From assembly GCF_000519185.1 (NCBI RefSeq), contig NZ_JAFA01000006.1, positions 106,454-170,453 of the forward strand: a stretch of DNA of 64,000 nt, read 5' to 3'. The DNA is from Paraburkholderia nodosa DSM 21604 (GTDB lineage: Bacteria; Pseudomonadota; Gammaproteobacteria; Burkholderiales; Burkholderiaceae). This document shows positions 8,376 to 17,391 of this stretch, piece by piece. The notes under the pieces are model-generated. The model was not told the origin of the DNA, did no database searches, and saw nothing but the letters and a program-made list of their open reading frames with translations. The position numbers and the translations under genes are program-made. How positions within the stretch are numbered: the first letter of the stretch is position 1; every line of letters begins with the position of its first letter.

Positions 8376-9521
8376 CTAAAAATCGAGCGTGAATTGAGGC
8401 GACTCGTTACTGGAGGCTTCTCCGGCATGTTGGAGGTTGCCGGCCTTGACTCCTAGCAGCCGGATGGATTTGACAAGTTCGACTCTTTTCAGGCACTCAG
8501 TCGCCGCGCGCCGCAACGCTTTCGCGTCATCAATAGGCTCAGGAAGCGTGACGTCACGCGTGACTGTCTTGAAGTCGTTGAAGCGCAGCTTGATGCCGAT
8601 CTTCCTGGCCAAATAACCCTTGCGCTGGAGGTCGAGCGCCACCTGTTCGCATAGGCGGGTAAACGCTGCGCCCAGTTCCTGTCGGTGCCGTACCGCGTGT
8701 AGATCGCGCTCGAATGTGGTCTCGCGACTCATCGAGACGGGCTCGCTATACGTCACCACCGGCCTGTCATCCAGTCCATTTGAGACTCTGCGAAGCCACG
8801 CCCCGTAGCTTCGTCCAAAGTGCTCGACGAGCCAGCGCTCGTCGCGCGCAGCGATCTCACCGATGGTCGTTATGCCAAAAGACGCAAGCTTGGCGGCCGC
8901 CTTGGGGCCGACACCGTTGATCTTGTTCGCGGCCATTGGCCAAATCCTCGATTGCACGTCCGCTAGCGTCACGATTGTGATGCCGTCCGGCTTTTGCATA
9001 TCGGAGCACAGCTTCGCAAGCAGCTTGTTTGGCGCGATGCCGACGGAGCATGTGAGATTGGTGGCTTCGAAGACGGCGGACTTCAACTTGCGCGCGATGA
9101 CCTCTGAATCGCCATCCGTGAGTGAAACATCTGCGTAGACCTCGTCGATGCCGACGTCTTCCATGCTCGAACTGATTGACCGGACGGCATCCTTGAACAG
9201 TCGCGAGTACGTTCGGTAGAGATCAAAATTCACTGGAAGGAGAATTGCATCCGGCGCTAACCGGGCGGCCTTCATGGCGGGCATTCCGGAATGAACGCCG
9301 AGTGCGCGAGCCTCGTAGGTCGCGGTCGTGAGGACACCTCTGCCCACATAGTCGCGTAGCCGAGAGAACTCGCGTGTGCCGTCCGGCTTCGTTCGTGGCG
9401 CATCCGAGCGACGACCGGCAACCACCATGGCCTCGCCTCGTAGTTCGGGATACTGCGAAAGTTCACACGACGCAAAGAATGCGTCCATGTCGATGTGGGC
9501 TATGCGCCGATCATCTGGCAT
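8376..9521 (-). CDS. dinB: DNA polymerase IV (Y-family translesion polymerase)
   Basis: The 381-residue protein has the Y-family palm motifs: IDMDAFFASCE with catalytic D11, and GIDEVYAD with D126-E127, where most DinB proteins have SIDEAYLD. It also has a helix-hairpin-helix (INGVGPKAAAKLASFGI) and the little-finger domain. The last residues, QFTLDF, resemble a beta-clamp binding peptide. An insertion of about 20 residues (near 37-57) follows the first motif and occurs in some proteobacterial homologues. The role is error-prone bypass of DNA damage. A perfect LexA box 120 bp upstream supports SOS control. The gene converges on scpB. Confidence 0.93.
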   Translation of the reverse strand: MPDDRRIAHIDMDAFFASCELSQYPELRGEAMVVAGRRSDAPRTKPDGTREFSRLRDYVGRGVLTTATYEARALGVHSGMPAMKAARLAPDAILLPVNFDLYRTYSRLFKDAVRSISSSMEDVGIDEVYADVSLTDGDSEVIARKLKSAVFEATNLTCSVGIAPNKLLAKLCSDMQKPDGITIVTLADVQSRIWPMAANKINGVGPKAAAKLASFGITTIGEIAARDERWLVEHFGRSYGAWLRRVSNGLDDRPVVTYSEPVSMSRETTFERDLHAVRHRQELGAAFTRLCEQVALDLQRKGYLARKIGIKLRFNDFKTVTRDVTLPEPIDDAKALRRAATECLKRVELVKSIRLLGVKAGNLQHAGEASSNESPQFTLDF

Positions 9522-9640
9522 GCCTTGGTACTCAAAAATAGCGTTCGATGACTCCGCACGACCGACACGCTACTCGTCAGCGGTATTCCGGGAGGAGCAG
9601 CGGGGCAACGACACATTGCGTTTTACGGATATTCCTGGAA

Positions 9641-9656
9641 CTGTACATTTATACAG
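9641..9656. promoter_or_regulatory. LexA (SOS) box upstream of dinB
   Basis: CTGTACATTTATACAG matches CTGT-N8-ACAG, with A/T in most spacer positions. It lies 120 bp from the dinB ATG and past the terminator of the upstream small gene. No other plausible target starts on the plus strand here. Confidence 0.88.
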
Positions 9657-9757
9657 TAACTTTGTCAGGATGCTGCATCTGATTCGGAGATATTTTTTGA
9701 GTGCGAGGGTTCGCAAACGTCTCTTCCGCGGACGCCGCCGCTCTGACTGCGGAATCC

Positions 9758-9785
9758 AAAAAAAAGCCCGCCGGTGTGGCGGGCT
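9758..9785 (-). terminator. Rho-independent terminator of the 27-residue peptide gene
   Basis: On the minus strand an 8-bp perfect stem (AGCCCGCC / GGCGGGCT, 5-nt loop, 9765-9785) is followed by a run of eight T residues (9758-9765 read as A on the plus strand). It ends transcription 35 bp after the stop of the small membrane-peptide gene and before the LexA box, so dinB has its own promoter. Confidence 0.88.
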
Positions 9786-9820
9786 GCTGCGACGAGGCCT
9801 TGAAACAGCCTCTCATGATG

Positions 9821-9904
9821 TCAGTCCTGGCGCGGTTGATAACGCCGGTAGACGCTCCAGATCGCCACGGCGGCGATCACGATAACGGCCGTGAGAATAA
9901 GCAT
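9821..9904 (-). CDS. 27-residue single-pass membrane peptide, unknown function
   Basis: ATG at 9904 is preceded by a strong GGAGGA at about 7 nt, and the frame ends with TGA at 9821-9823. The peptide begins MLILTAVIVIAAVAIWSVY and finishes with a charged tail (RRYQPRQD). This is one membrane helix with a basic cytoplasmic end by the positive-inside rule. A perfect terminator follows. The combination of ribosome site, short hydrophobic frame and terminator makes a real gene likely despite its size. It shares the general form of small hydrophobic stress peptides and small membrane regulators, and it sits upstream of SOS-controlled dinB on the same strand. No LexA box lies upstream of it, and its role is unknown. 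Confidence 0.68.
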   Translation of the reverse strand: MLILTAVIVIAAVAIWSVYRRYQPRQD

Positions 9905-10103
9905 GTTCAGTCCTCCGGTTGCTTGCCTGTTTCGTAATGCCTCAATGCTACGGAGCATGCGTGCGCGCGAGGAGTGGCGCGACGTCGCGAATGGAGTACC
10001 TGGTCGAATTCCGGTTCGCTACCAAATTCAGGCTTCAGACGTCATCAGGGGCGAGGGTTCGCGAGCAGGCCGCGAATCGCATGGCATCGACCCTCAGGTT
10101 TAC

Positions 10104-10139
10104 TTTGCATGCGAACTACCTATATACTTCGCATGCAAA
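10104..10139. promoter_or_regulatory. Paired MarR-type operator before the crotonase gene
   Basis: TTTGCATGCGAA (10104-10115) and TTCGCATGCAAA (10128-10139) are perfect mirror images across a 12-bp AT-rich spacer. They end 20 bp before the start codon of the crotonase. The near-palindrome TTCGCGTGCGAA lies upstream of the neighbouring marR gene, so that regulator probably binds all these sites. Confidence 0.72.
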
Positions 10140-10159
10140 CTAAATTTCAGGAGAGCACC

Positions 10160-10936
10160 ATGAGCGCGGAAATTCACGTCGATCAAGCCGACGGCATTCT
10201 GACGATTACGCTTGCCCGACCGGACAAGAAGAATGCACTGACGAACGAGATGTATGGCACGCTGGCAGACATCATCGAGAACGCGGAGCACGACAGCCAT
10301 GTCCGCGTATTGCTGATGCAAGGGGACGGAGACATGTTTACCGCGGGCAACGATGTGGGCGAGTTCGCAGCCATTGCATCGGGTAAGGGGCCCAGTGAGC
10401 GACATGTGCATCGCTTTTTGCATGCCCTGGCGAAGTCGAGCGTGCCCATCATCGCGGCGGTCCAGGGCAAGGCGGTCGGTATCGGCACCACGCTTCTACT
10501 GCACTGCGACTACGTTCTGCTCGCGCCAGACGCAGAACTGATCACTCCGTTCGTCAATCTCGCGCTCGTCCCCGAGGCGGCGTCCAGCTACCTGCTTCCA
10601 CTGCGCGTCGGCCACGTGCGGGCCTTCGAGATGTTTGCGCTGGGCGAGCCGCTCGACGCGCAAACCGCTGTCGCGTGGGGCCTTGCCAACAAGGTCTGCG
10701 CAAAGGATCAACTACGCGACGATGCGCGCAGGATGGCCGAAAGAATCGCTGCCAAGCCGGCCGGTTCACTGAGCGCCATGAAAAAGCTGATGCGCGAAGC
10801 CGAAACGCTGGTTGCGCAAATGGACAGCGAGAGCGCGAAGTTTCAGGAGCGGCTGACGAGCGCCGAGGCGAGGGAGGCATTCGCGGCCTTTGCCGAGAAA
10901 CGCAAGCCGGACTTCGCGAGGGTTGCCCAGCACTAG
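10160..10936 (+). CDS. Enoyl-CoA hydratase/isomerase family protein, ECI-like
   Basis: The 258-residue crotonase-fold protein starts at ATG 10160 behind CAGGAGAG. It has the oxyanion-hole segments (FTAGNDVGEF near residue 60 and AVQGKAVGIGTT near residue 100). The segment TPFVNLALVPEAASSYLLP carries E139 in the PEAxSS context typical of delta3,delta2-enoyl-CoA isomerases such as ECI2, rather than the two-glutamate pattern of hydratases. The probable role is fatty or aromatic acyl-CoA beta-oxidation. It converges on a MarR gene 31 bp downstream, with which it shares an operator motif. Confidence 0.87.
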   Translation: MSAEIHVDQADGILTITLARPDKKNALTNEMYGTLADIIENAEHDSHVRVLLMQGDGDMFTAGNDVGEFAAIASGKGPSERHVHRFLHALAKSSVPIIAAVQGKAVGIGTTLLLHCDYVLLAPDAELITPFVNLALVPEAASSYLLPLRVGHVRAFEMFALGEPLDAQTAVAWGLANKVCAKDQLRDDARRMAERIAAKPAGSLSAMKKLMREAETLVAQMDSESAKFQERLTSAEAREAFAAFAEKRKPDFARVAQH

Positions 10937-10967
10937 CCAGTGCCTTGCTGACCGGCTACGGTCGAGG

Positions 10968-11402
10968 TTACGCGTCGCCGTCTTCGGCGAGCGGAAACCT
11001 GGTCTGCAGGCTGGTCAGCCACCGCGCCACGACGTCGATCTCCGCTTCCGTGAATCCTTCGGTCAATCTGGTGTTCAGGTCTTTCATGCGAAGCTTCGCC
11101 TTTTGGCGCGCGGTACGTCCTGCCTCCGTCAACCACAGACGCGACACCCGGCCATCGGTCTCGTCAGCCCGACGTTCGATTAACCCCGCCTTTTCTGTCC
11201 GGTCAGCGAGACCGCTCATGCCTGGTGCGCCCAAATCCAGCGCAGCAGCGGCTTCGCTCATGAGTGCGCCGTTGCGATCACCCAAAAAAAACAGCAGCCC
11301 CGCCTGGGCAGCCGTGACGCCGCCGCCGGCTGCGCGTGTTTGCGACCACCGTTGCAGCCGGCGCTGTCCGACATTCAATAGATAGACGAGGCGATGTTTC
11401 AT
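10968..11402 (-). CDS. MarR-family transcriptional regulator
   Basis: The 144-residue protein has the compact winged-helix arrangement of MarR proteins: TAAQAGLLFFLGDRNGALMSEAAAALDLGAPGMSGLADR for helices 2-4, and the wing ETDGRVSRLWLTEAGR (about residues 80-95). It likely represses itself and the convergent crotonase gene, relieved by an acyl-CoA or aromatic ligand. The TTCGCGTGCGAA palindrome 30 bp upstream of its start repeats the operator in front of the crotonase. Confidence 0.9.
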   Translation of the reverse strand: MKHRLVYLLNVGQRRLQRWSQTRAAGGGVTAAQAGLLFFLGDRNGALMSEAAAALDLGAPGMSGLADRTEKAGLIERRADETDGRVSRLWLTEAGRTARQKAKLRMKDLNTRLTEGFTEAEIDVVARWLTSLQTRFPLAEDGDA

Positions 11403-11431
11403 ATCCGCGCAGATAAAATTGTGCGATTTAG

Positions 11432-11443
11432 TTCGCGTGCGAA
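11432..11443. promoter_or_regulatory. TTCGCGTGCGAA palindrome upstream of marR
   Basis: A 12-bp near-perfect palindrome 30 bp before the marR start codon that differs at only one or two positions from each arm of the double site at 10104-10139. It is a candidate autoregulatory operator. Confidence 0.65.
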
Positions 11444-11502
11444 TTATATCATGCGCTGATCGACCCTTTCGAAGGGGAGCGTAGACGTTCAGCGGCTTCC
11501 GG

Positions 11503-12099
11503 TTAAAGGAATGGCGAAATGTTCTCGATCGCGCGCGTCACGTAAGTTTCCTTCTCTCCCACTGGCGCTGCATGGTGAATCACGCTGCGCGCAGCCTCGA
11601 TGCCGGCGAGGCGCGCGATCATCCAGGCCGCGAGATAGTGCGATGCGAGACACCCGCCCGCCGTCGCGACATTCCCACTGGCCACGAACGGCTGATCGAG
11701 CACGGGCACACCCGCCTCTTCGACCCACGGCGTGGTGGTCAGGTCCGTGCATGCGGGAACGCCCTGCAGCAGGCCCAGCTTCGCAAGTATCAGCGTGCCG
11801 GAGCACTGCGCACCAAGCAACTGGCGCGTTGGGTCGAGCCTGAGTTGCGACATCAGCGCGGGATCGGCGGCGACGTCGCGCGTGCGTATTCCACTGCCGA
11901 CCAACACCGCGTCGGCTTCGCATGCGTCGTTCAGCGACACTTGCGCCTCCAGCACGAGGCCATTCATTGAACGCACAGTGGACGCCGGGCTGGCAATCGA
12001 AACTCGCCAGTCGGGTTGCCGGACCCGGTTGAGGAGGTTGAATGCGATCAGCGAGTCGAGTTCGTTGAAGCCTTCGAAGGTCAGGATGGCGATGTGCAT
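11503..12099 (-). CDS. DJ-1/PfpI family protein (class I glutamine amidotransferase-like)
   Basis: The 198-residue protein starts MHIAILTFEGFNELD, the usual first strand and acidic residue of PfpI-like proteins. It has the nucleophile elbow LLGAQCSGTLILAKLGLL with C99. Family members are chaperone-like hydrolases, glyoxalases, isonitrile hydratases or inactive sensors. E10-equivalent acidity and the cysteine are present, so an active enzyme is possible, but the substrate is unclear. It is divergent from a MocR-type regulator only 90 bp away, which probably controls it. Confidence 0.85.
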   Translation of the reverse strand: MHIAILTFEGFNELDSLIAFNLLNRVRQPDWRVSIASPASTVRSMNGLVLEAQVSLNDACEADAVLVGSGIRTRDVAADPALMSQLRLDPTRQLLGAQCSGTLILAKLGLLQGVPACTDLTTTPWVEEAGVPVLDQPFVASGNVATAGGCLASHYLAAWMIARLAGIEAARSVIHHAAPVGEKETYVTRAIENISPFL

Positions 12100-12146
12100 G
12101 GCGCCCTCATACGGTAGAAGAGGTTGTGTCGAGCCATGGTAGGGCC

Positions 12147-12173
12147 GACAATCAATACAATCAAATTATTGTC
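12147..12173. promoter_or_regulatory. GACAAT-N15-ATTGTC inverted repeat between the PfpI and MocR genes
   Basis: Perfect 6-bp arms (12147-12152, 12168-12173) with an AT-rich interior that also holds a CAAT direct repeat. It sits in the 90-bp divergent promoter region, where MocR-type regulators usually bind. Confidence 0.45.
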
Positions 12174-12189
12174 ATGGATACATTGGGCC

Positions 12190-13521
12190 ATGCCGGAACC
12201 CCGCTACAAACCGCTGGTCGATCGGATCGCCGCCGAAATCCGTGCGGGCCGTCTGCGTCCCGGCACGCGTCTGCCCACGCACCGCGAACTGGCTGCGCGC
12301 GAGGGCCTGGCACTGGTCACGGCAACGCGTGTCTATGCGGAGCTGCAGGCGATGGGGCTCGTCAGCGGCGAAACCGGCCGCGGCACGTTCGTCAAGGAGC
12401 CGCTGCCCCGCGGACAAGGCGTCGATCTGCATGCGTGGAGCGCGGACGCCGTGGACCTGAGCTTCAACTATCCGTCGTCGCCCGATCAGACCGACCTGCT
12501 CAGGGCAGCGCTGCGCCAGCTCGCGGCGGCCGGCGACCTGGAGTCGCTGCTCCGCTACCAGCCCCACGGCGGGCGCGAACACGAAAGGGCGACGGCGGCG
12601 CGACACCTGGCCCGCCGGGGCCTGGAAGCCAGCGCCGAAACCACGCTGTTCGTGAGCGGCGCGCAGCATGGACTGACGACGACGGCGATGGCGCTATTCG
12701 AACCCGGCGACGTGGTGGCGGTGGACGCGCTGACCTACCCGGGGTTCAAGCTGGCCGCCGAGGCCAGCCGACTGGAACTCGCACCGATCCCGGCCGCTGG
12801 ACGCGGCCCGGATCTGGACGCATTGGCGGCCCTGTGCAAGCGACGAAAAGTGCGTGCCGTCTACACGATGCCGACCCTGCACAATCCGCTCGGCTGGGTG
12901 ATGAGCGCGACGCGGCGCCGCGAGCTTGTCGCCATCGCACGACGACATGGGCTGATTCTGATCGAGGACGCCGCCTATGCGTTCCTGGCCGGCGATGCGC
13001 CGCCGCCGTTGGCATCGCTCGCGCCGGAGACGACGGTCTATGTGTCGAGCTTGTCGAAGAGTGTTGCGACGGGTCTGCGCATCGGTTTCATCCACGCACC
13101 GCGCGATTGGGTGCCGAGGCTCGAGCGGGCGATCCGGGCGACGACGTGGAACACGCCGGCGACCATGACGGCCATCGCCTGCGGCTGGATGGAAGACGGC
13201 ACGGCGGCGAGGCTCGAAGACGAGAAGCGGCGCGATGCCGCGATACGTCAGCGCCTCGCCGCCGAGGTTCTGGGGCCGCTCAAGAGAATAGGGCACCCAG
13301 CGTCGTACTTCATCTGGATGCCACTCGAACCCGAGGTCCGCGCCGACGCGATCGCGATGGCGTTGATGCGCGAACGGATTTCCGTGACGACCGCGCTGCC
13401 GTTTTCGACTTCGCCCCATGTGCCTCACGCCATTCGCCTCGCAATCGGTTCCGTCGATCTGGCCACGCTCGAGCGGTCGCTGGAGACGGTGGCCCGTGTG
13501 GTTGCTGAACATACGTATTGA
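12190..13521 (+). CDS. MocR/PdxR-type regulator: GntR winged helix fused to aminotransferase-like domain
   Basis: The start at ATG 12190 gives 443 residues. Residues 1-75 form a GntR helix-turn-helix (GTRLPTHRELAAREGLALVT). From about residue 95 the protein is a fold-type I aminotransferase with the PLP lysine in SSLSKSVATGLRIGF (K290), preceded by the IEDAAYAFLAG aspartate segment. MocR proteins use PLP or an amino acid-PLP adduct as signal and usually control a divergent gene, here the DJ-1/PfpI gene. An ATG at 12124 would add an unusual N-terminus that overlaps the probable operator, so it was not chosen. Confidence 0.9.
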   Translation: MPEPRYKPLVDRIAAEIRAGRLRPGTRLPTHRELAAREGLALVTATRVYAELQAMGLVSGETGRGTFVKEPLPRGQGVDLHAWSADAVDLSFNYPSSPDQTDLLRAALRQLAAAGDLESLLRYQPHGGREHERATAARHLARRGLEASAETTLFVSGAQHGLTTTAMALFEPGDVVAVDALTYPGFKLAAEASRLELAPIPAAGRGPDLDALAALCKRRKVRAVYTMPTLHNPLGWVMSATRRRELVAIARRHGLILIEDAAYAFLAGDAPPPLASLAPETTVYVSSLSKSVATGLRIGFIHAPRDWVPRLERAIRATTWNTPATMTAIACGWMEDGTAARLEDEKRRDAAIRQRLAAEVLGPLKRIGHPASYFIWMPLEPEVRADAIAMALMRERISVTTALPFSTSPHVPHAIRLAIGSVDLATLERSLETVARVVAEHTY

Positions 13522-13834
13522 ATTGCGCGCGCGATGGCGGGATCTGTCTGGCAGGTTTCGGGGCGAATGTGCGGGCGGCGGGTGCTGCGCCATTTGCTGG
13601 GCGATGCGATCAATCGCGCCGTTGCAACCCGGACCACGCTTGCCATGCTCTATGTTTGACCGGGGAGCCTGGTCTCACTATACAAAGGTTTAGTCCGCAG
13701 CGTCTCGTGAGCGCTTCGATTAACCGAGCAGATAGCTGTTCGGGTAGCGTGAATCGACCTAAGCTACCTGAACGAGGTGCCGCCAGCACTGACTGGCGCG
13801 AAGCAGCCGATTGCAGCCCGCAACAGGACCGTCC
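13522..13834. other. Gene-free stretch
   Basis: A 313-bp spacer between the MocR-type gene and the DsbA-like gene. No convincing frame, hairpin with T-run, or RNA gene was seen. It must hold the promoter of the DsbA-like gene. Confidence 0.5.
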
Positions 13835-14359
13835 ATGAGCAAGCTTTCGCCATCCGTTGGACCGCTCGACCACTCGCAAGGCGCGATCGACGCGCCCGTC
13901 ACGCTCGTCGAGTACAGTGATTTCGAATGCCCGTATTGCGGGGCAATGCACGGTGTCATCACGGCAGTCCAGCACGCGATGGGAGAAAATTTGCGATTTG
14001 TCTTCCGGCACTTCCCTTTGACCGAAATGCACGCCCATGCCCTGCATGCGGCGCAGTTTTCGGAAGCCGCTGCAGCCGTCGGCAAGTTTTGGGAAGCACA
14101 CACTATGTTGTACGAGAACCAGCGGTCCCTGGGGGATCAGAGCCTCGCGCAGTACGCCGCCGAGCTGGGTCTCCCTCCTCACAGTTTGACCGCTGCGTTC
14201 AGCGGCCGTTACGACGAGCGCATTCAGAGCGATTTCGCGAGTGGCATACGGAGTGGGGTGCACGGAACTCCCACACTGTTTATCAATGGCCATCTCTACG
14301 GCGGAGAACACGACGCCCGAAGCTTGCTCGAAGCTTTGCGGGATGCAGCGAAACGCTAG
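13835..14359 (+). CDS. DsbA-family thioredoxin-fold protein without signal peptide
   Basis: The 174-residue protein has the DsbA-type active site FECPYC (C32-C35) and a GTPTLFINGHLY cis-proline segment near residue 145, separated by a helical insertion. The sequence opens with SVGPLDHSQGAIDAPVTLVEYSDF, which resembles the thioredoxin domain attached to some NhaA antiporters and stand-alone DsbA-like oxidoreductases. No export signal is seen, so it probably works in the cytoplasm. An AGGA lies before the ATG at 13835. Its partner is unknown, and it is convergent with hpnN. Confidence 0.85.
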   Translation: MSKLSPSVGPLDHSQGAIDAPVTLVEYSDFECPYCGAMHGVITAVQHAMGENLRFVFRHFPLTEMHAHALHAAQFSEAAAAVGKFWEAHTMLYENQRSLGDQSLAQYAAELGLPPHSLTAAFSGRYDERIQSDFASGIRSGVHGTPTLFINGHLYGGEHDARSLLEALRDAAKR

Positions 14360-14394
14360 TGATCGTAGCGCTGTCCGGTTTTACACATTCCTCA

Positions 14395-17010
14395 TCAGTC
14401 AGCTGACGCCATCGTTTTGAACTGTGCGGCGCGAGGCCGTCCCATCAACACGGGCTGAAATACCACCGCGCCAATCAGCGTAGACACCAGCGAGAGCGCA
14501 AGCAACGCGCCCAGACTCGATGTTCCGGGATGGTGTGAAAACCACAAGCTACCGAACGCTGCGCCCGTTGTCGCTGCGCTGAATACAACCGCATAAGTCA
14601 GACTGGATTCCAGTAGCCGTGTTGCGCCGCCTCGCCACGCGATCACATAGTAGATCTTGAACGCGACGCCGACGCCAAGCATGAGCGGCAGCGCGATGAT
14701 GTTCGCGAAGTTCAGTTGCAGACCCAGCGCTACGGTTAATTCGAGCGTCAAAAGCGCGGAAACGAGCAACGGCACAACCGTTCGAAGGATATCGTCGACC
14801 CGGCGCAACGCAATCCACAAGATGGCGACGATCGCTACCAGGGCGTATCCGCTCGCCTGAAGGAATGCCTTGATGACGAGATTAGCCGAGTACAGGATCG
14901 AGATCGGACCGCCGATCGCATCTGGCTCTGCAGCGCTCACTGCGTTAGCGAAGCTTCTCAACATCGCGTCATTATTTGGGTCGATACCGCTTGGGACGCG
15001 GGGAGAGATTTCCACGATTGCCTTGCCGTCCGCGGCGACCCAGTCTCTTGCGATCCCGGTGGGCAAATTGGCGCGGGTTATCCCGGCAGGATCGAGAAGC
15101 GCGACCAACTGCGCGAGCGCGATCTTCAACGGTGCCGTCATCGCATGGTCGGCGCGATCGCGTGTCGTGCTCGAGGCGTCGGCGAGGCGGGTCAGCGTGC
15201 GTGAGAGTCGCTTCGCCTCGGCGGCGCCGGGCCCGGGATGATCCTCTGCCGCAAGCGACAGCTGGTTCGCCGCCCGACGCAAGGCGTCGACGCGAACGGC
15301 GTCGCTTGCCGGCTGCGCGGGCGGCTGCGCCAGGACGGGGTGCAATACCCGGGCAGCGTCTGCAATCACGGCGAGTTTTTCTGCCTGGTCTGCCGGGATG
15401 AAAGTGGTTAGCGTGACCGTTCTACCCACCTGAGGCAGCTTTGACAAGTGAGCGGCGATCGCATCGGCTTCGGTCAAGGAATTCGCCATGACGCGCACAT
15501 TGTTGATGCCGATTTCGGGCGAGTCTTTCAGTGCGAGCAGGGTTGCCATCGATTCCGTGCGTGGATCCTTGAGATGCAATGGATTGAAATCGAAGCGCAG
15601 ATGTAGCAACAAGGGCGACGCGCCGAGAATGACAACTGCTGCCACGGCCAACATGGCTTTGCGATGCCTGTCGAGGAAGTCGTCGGCTCCGGCAAGCTGC
15701 CTGAAGCCCGGCGACGCTTTTTCGTCTCCTGGCTGCAACACGCTGATGAGCGCGGGCAAGAGCGTCACACTGGTGAGCCAGGCGACGATCATTCCCACCC
15801 CGGCGATCTTGCCCAGTTCCGACACGCCGCGATAAGCAGTCGGAATAAACGAAAAGAAGCTAACGGCGACTGCAATCGCGGCGAGGGACAGGCGGCTGCC
15901 TAGCGCATTTGCCGTACTCGCCAATGAGGCGGGGATACGATCGTCCTTGTAGTGCTCTTCCCGATACCTCACGGTGAACTGCACGCCGAAGTCGACGCCC
16001 AAGCCGACGAATAGCACCATGAACGCGACTGAGATCATGTTGAATGCGTTCACCATCACCAGCCCCAATGCTGCAGTGGTGAGCAACCCGACGACGAGGC
16101 AGATGGAAACGGCAAGTACCAGTTTGGCGGACCGCAGCGCAACCCAGAGAATGCCAAGTACGACGAGAAGTGTCACGGCGCCGTTGAATGCCGCACCGTC
16201 CTGAACCGATGCGAATTCGTCGTCGGCGAGCGGCTGTTCGCCGGTAAGGCGCACGTGTGCGCCAAATCTCGTATCGAGATGCAACGAGGCCGCCGTGTCG
16301 CGTATCAATGCCGTTGCGTTGCCGCCTGCCCTCAGCGATGCGTAATTCAGCACGGGCTGCACGAGTACGAATGCGCGCGCAGGCGACTTCGCATGGGAGT
16401 CGGTCAACGAACGCCATGAAAACGCGGCGTCCTGGTTCGCTAGCACGCGGTCCATGACGTCCGCGCTTTGATCGAGAAGGGGAGCGATCTGACCGAGCTT
16501 GATTTGCCCGAATTGCAGCGGCAAAAGCAAGGTCGTCGTCAACAGGTTGGCGAGACCGGTCAGACTGGGGTCATGGGCGAGCGCATTGAGCAACGGGCGC
16601 GCTTGCGTCAACTGCGACGTCGTTGACTGTACGTCGCGCAACGAGAGAAAAAGCAACCCATTGTGTTCGAAGAAAGGACCGGCACCCGGCTGCGTCACCG
16701 CAACGAACCGGTGCGTGTCCTTTCGCAGTGCACTGGCAAGCTCGCTGGCGGCGGTGTCGGCGAATTCCGGCGCATTCGATTCCACTACGACGAGAATGGA
16801 GCCCCCTCGTTGCGGAAAGGCGCGATCCAGCGACCTGGACAAGGCGTCCCACCGCTTGTCGACAGTCAATAGCCGGTCTGTGGCCGTGTTGATCTTGAAG
16901 TGATGGGAGACGTAATAACCGCTCAGCAGCACGAGGACGAGCGATAGCGCGATCACGCTGATCCGGTGACGGGTGGACCATGAAACAAGATGGGCAACCG
17001 ACGACATCAT
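14395..17010 (-). CDS. hpnN: Hopanoid-associated RND transporter HpnN (MMPL family)
   Basis: The 871-residue protein is an RND/MMPL transporter of about twelve membrane helices. It has one N-terminal helix, a large periplasmic loop, five helices (about residues 270-430, including [19 protein letters not shown]), a second periplasmic loop, and five more helices near the C-terminus. The order and length fit HpnN, which moves hopanoids to the outer membrane in Burkholderia and Rhodopseudomonas. No other hopanoid gene lies in this window, so the symbol rests on sequence form alone. It could be a related MMPL lipid exporter. Confidence 0.8.
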   Translation of the reverse strand: MMSSVAHLVSWSTRHRISVIALSLVLVLLSGYYVSHHFKINTATDRLLTVDKRWDALSRSLDRAFPQRGGSILVVVESNAPEFADTAASELASALRKDTHRFVAVTQPGAGPFFEHNGLLFLSLRDVQSTTSQLTQARPLLNALAHDPSLTGLANLLTTTLLLPLQFGQIKLGQIAPLLDQSADVMDRVLANQDAAFSWRSLTDSHAKSPARAFVLVQPVLNYASLRAGGNATALIRDTAASLHLDTRFGAHVRLTGEQPLADDEFASVQDGAAFNGAVTLLVVLGILWVALRSAKLVLAVSICLVVGLLTTAALGLVMVNAFNMISVAFMVLFVGLGVDFGVQFTVRYREEHYKDDRIPASLASTANALGSRLSLAAIAVAVSFFSFIPTAYRGVSELGKIAGVGMIVAWLTSVTLLPALISVLQPGDEKASPGFRQLAGADDFLDRHRKAMLAVAAVVILGASPLLLHLRFDFNPLHLKDPRTESMATLLALKDSPEIGINNVRVMANSLTEADAIAAHLSKLPQVGRTVTLTTFIPADQAEKLAVIADAARVLHPVLAQPPAQPASDAVRVDALRRAANQLSLAAEDHPGPGAAEAKRLSRTLTRLADASSTTRDRADHAMTAPLKIALAQLVALLDPAGITRANLPTGIARDWVAADGKAIVEISPRVPSGIDPNNDAMLRSFANAVSAAEPDAIGGPISILYSANLVIKAFLQASGYALVAIVAILWIALRRVDDILRTVVPLLVSALLTLELTVALGLQLNFANIIALPLMLGVGVAFKIYYVIAWRGGATRLLESSLTYAVVFSAATTGAAFGSLWFSHHPGTSSLGALLALSLVSTLIGAVVFQPVLMGRPRAAQFKTMASAD

Positions 17011-17210
17011 GGCGAAGGTTCAGGCGCGGCGGACACCTCAGTGTAGCGTAGTTATCCAGAACGTGTCCGCGCGTGGTGGGGACGGTTCCGATCCGTCGAT
17101 ATCGCTATCGAACGGTTTACGTACACGCACGCGTCGCGGCACGGATCAGCCGAATTGAATTAACGTTGGCCGGCGAAATCGTTTCGAAGCCGACATGACA
17201 GGAGGACAGA

Positions 17211-17391
17211 ATGAAGCGCAAGGCATCGGCGGTCTGGGAGGGAGGGCTGAGAGACGGAAATGGCTCGATCTCCACGGATAGCGGCGTACTCAAGGACACA
17301 CAGTATTCGTTCTCGACGCGCTTTGAAAATGGCATCGGCACGAATCCTGAAGAGCTGATCGCGGCAGCGCATGCTGGATGCTTTTCGATGC
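17211..17391 (+). pseudogene. osmC: osmC 5' fragment (organic hydroperoxide resistance protein), truncated
   Basis: About 60 codons match the N-terminus of Osm[16 protein letters not shown], then [32 protein letters not shown]. The last part carries the first catalytic cysteine of this peroxidase. A GAGGACAG ribosome site precedes ATG 17211. Directly after the GCFSM codons, at about 17390, the sequence switches in another frame into the middle of a class II fumarase gene. The remaining 80 residues of OsmC, including the second cysteine, are gone, so the fragment cannot give an active peroxidase. Confidence 0.85.

Noticed and set aside
9662..9885. Plus-strand frame downstream of the LexA box as a second SOS gene.
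   Set aside because: Arg-rich translation, weak start, and it reads through the terminator of the opposite-strand peptide gene.
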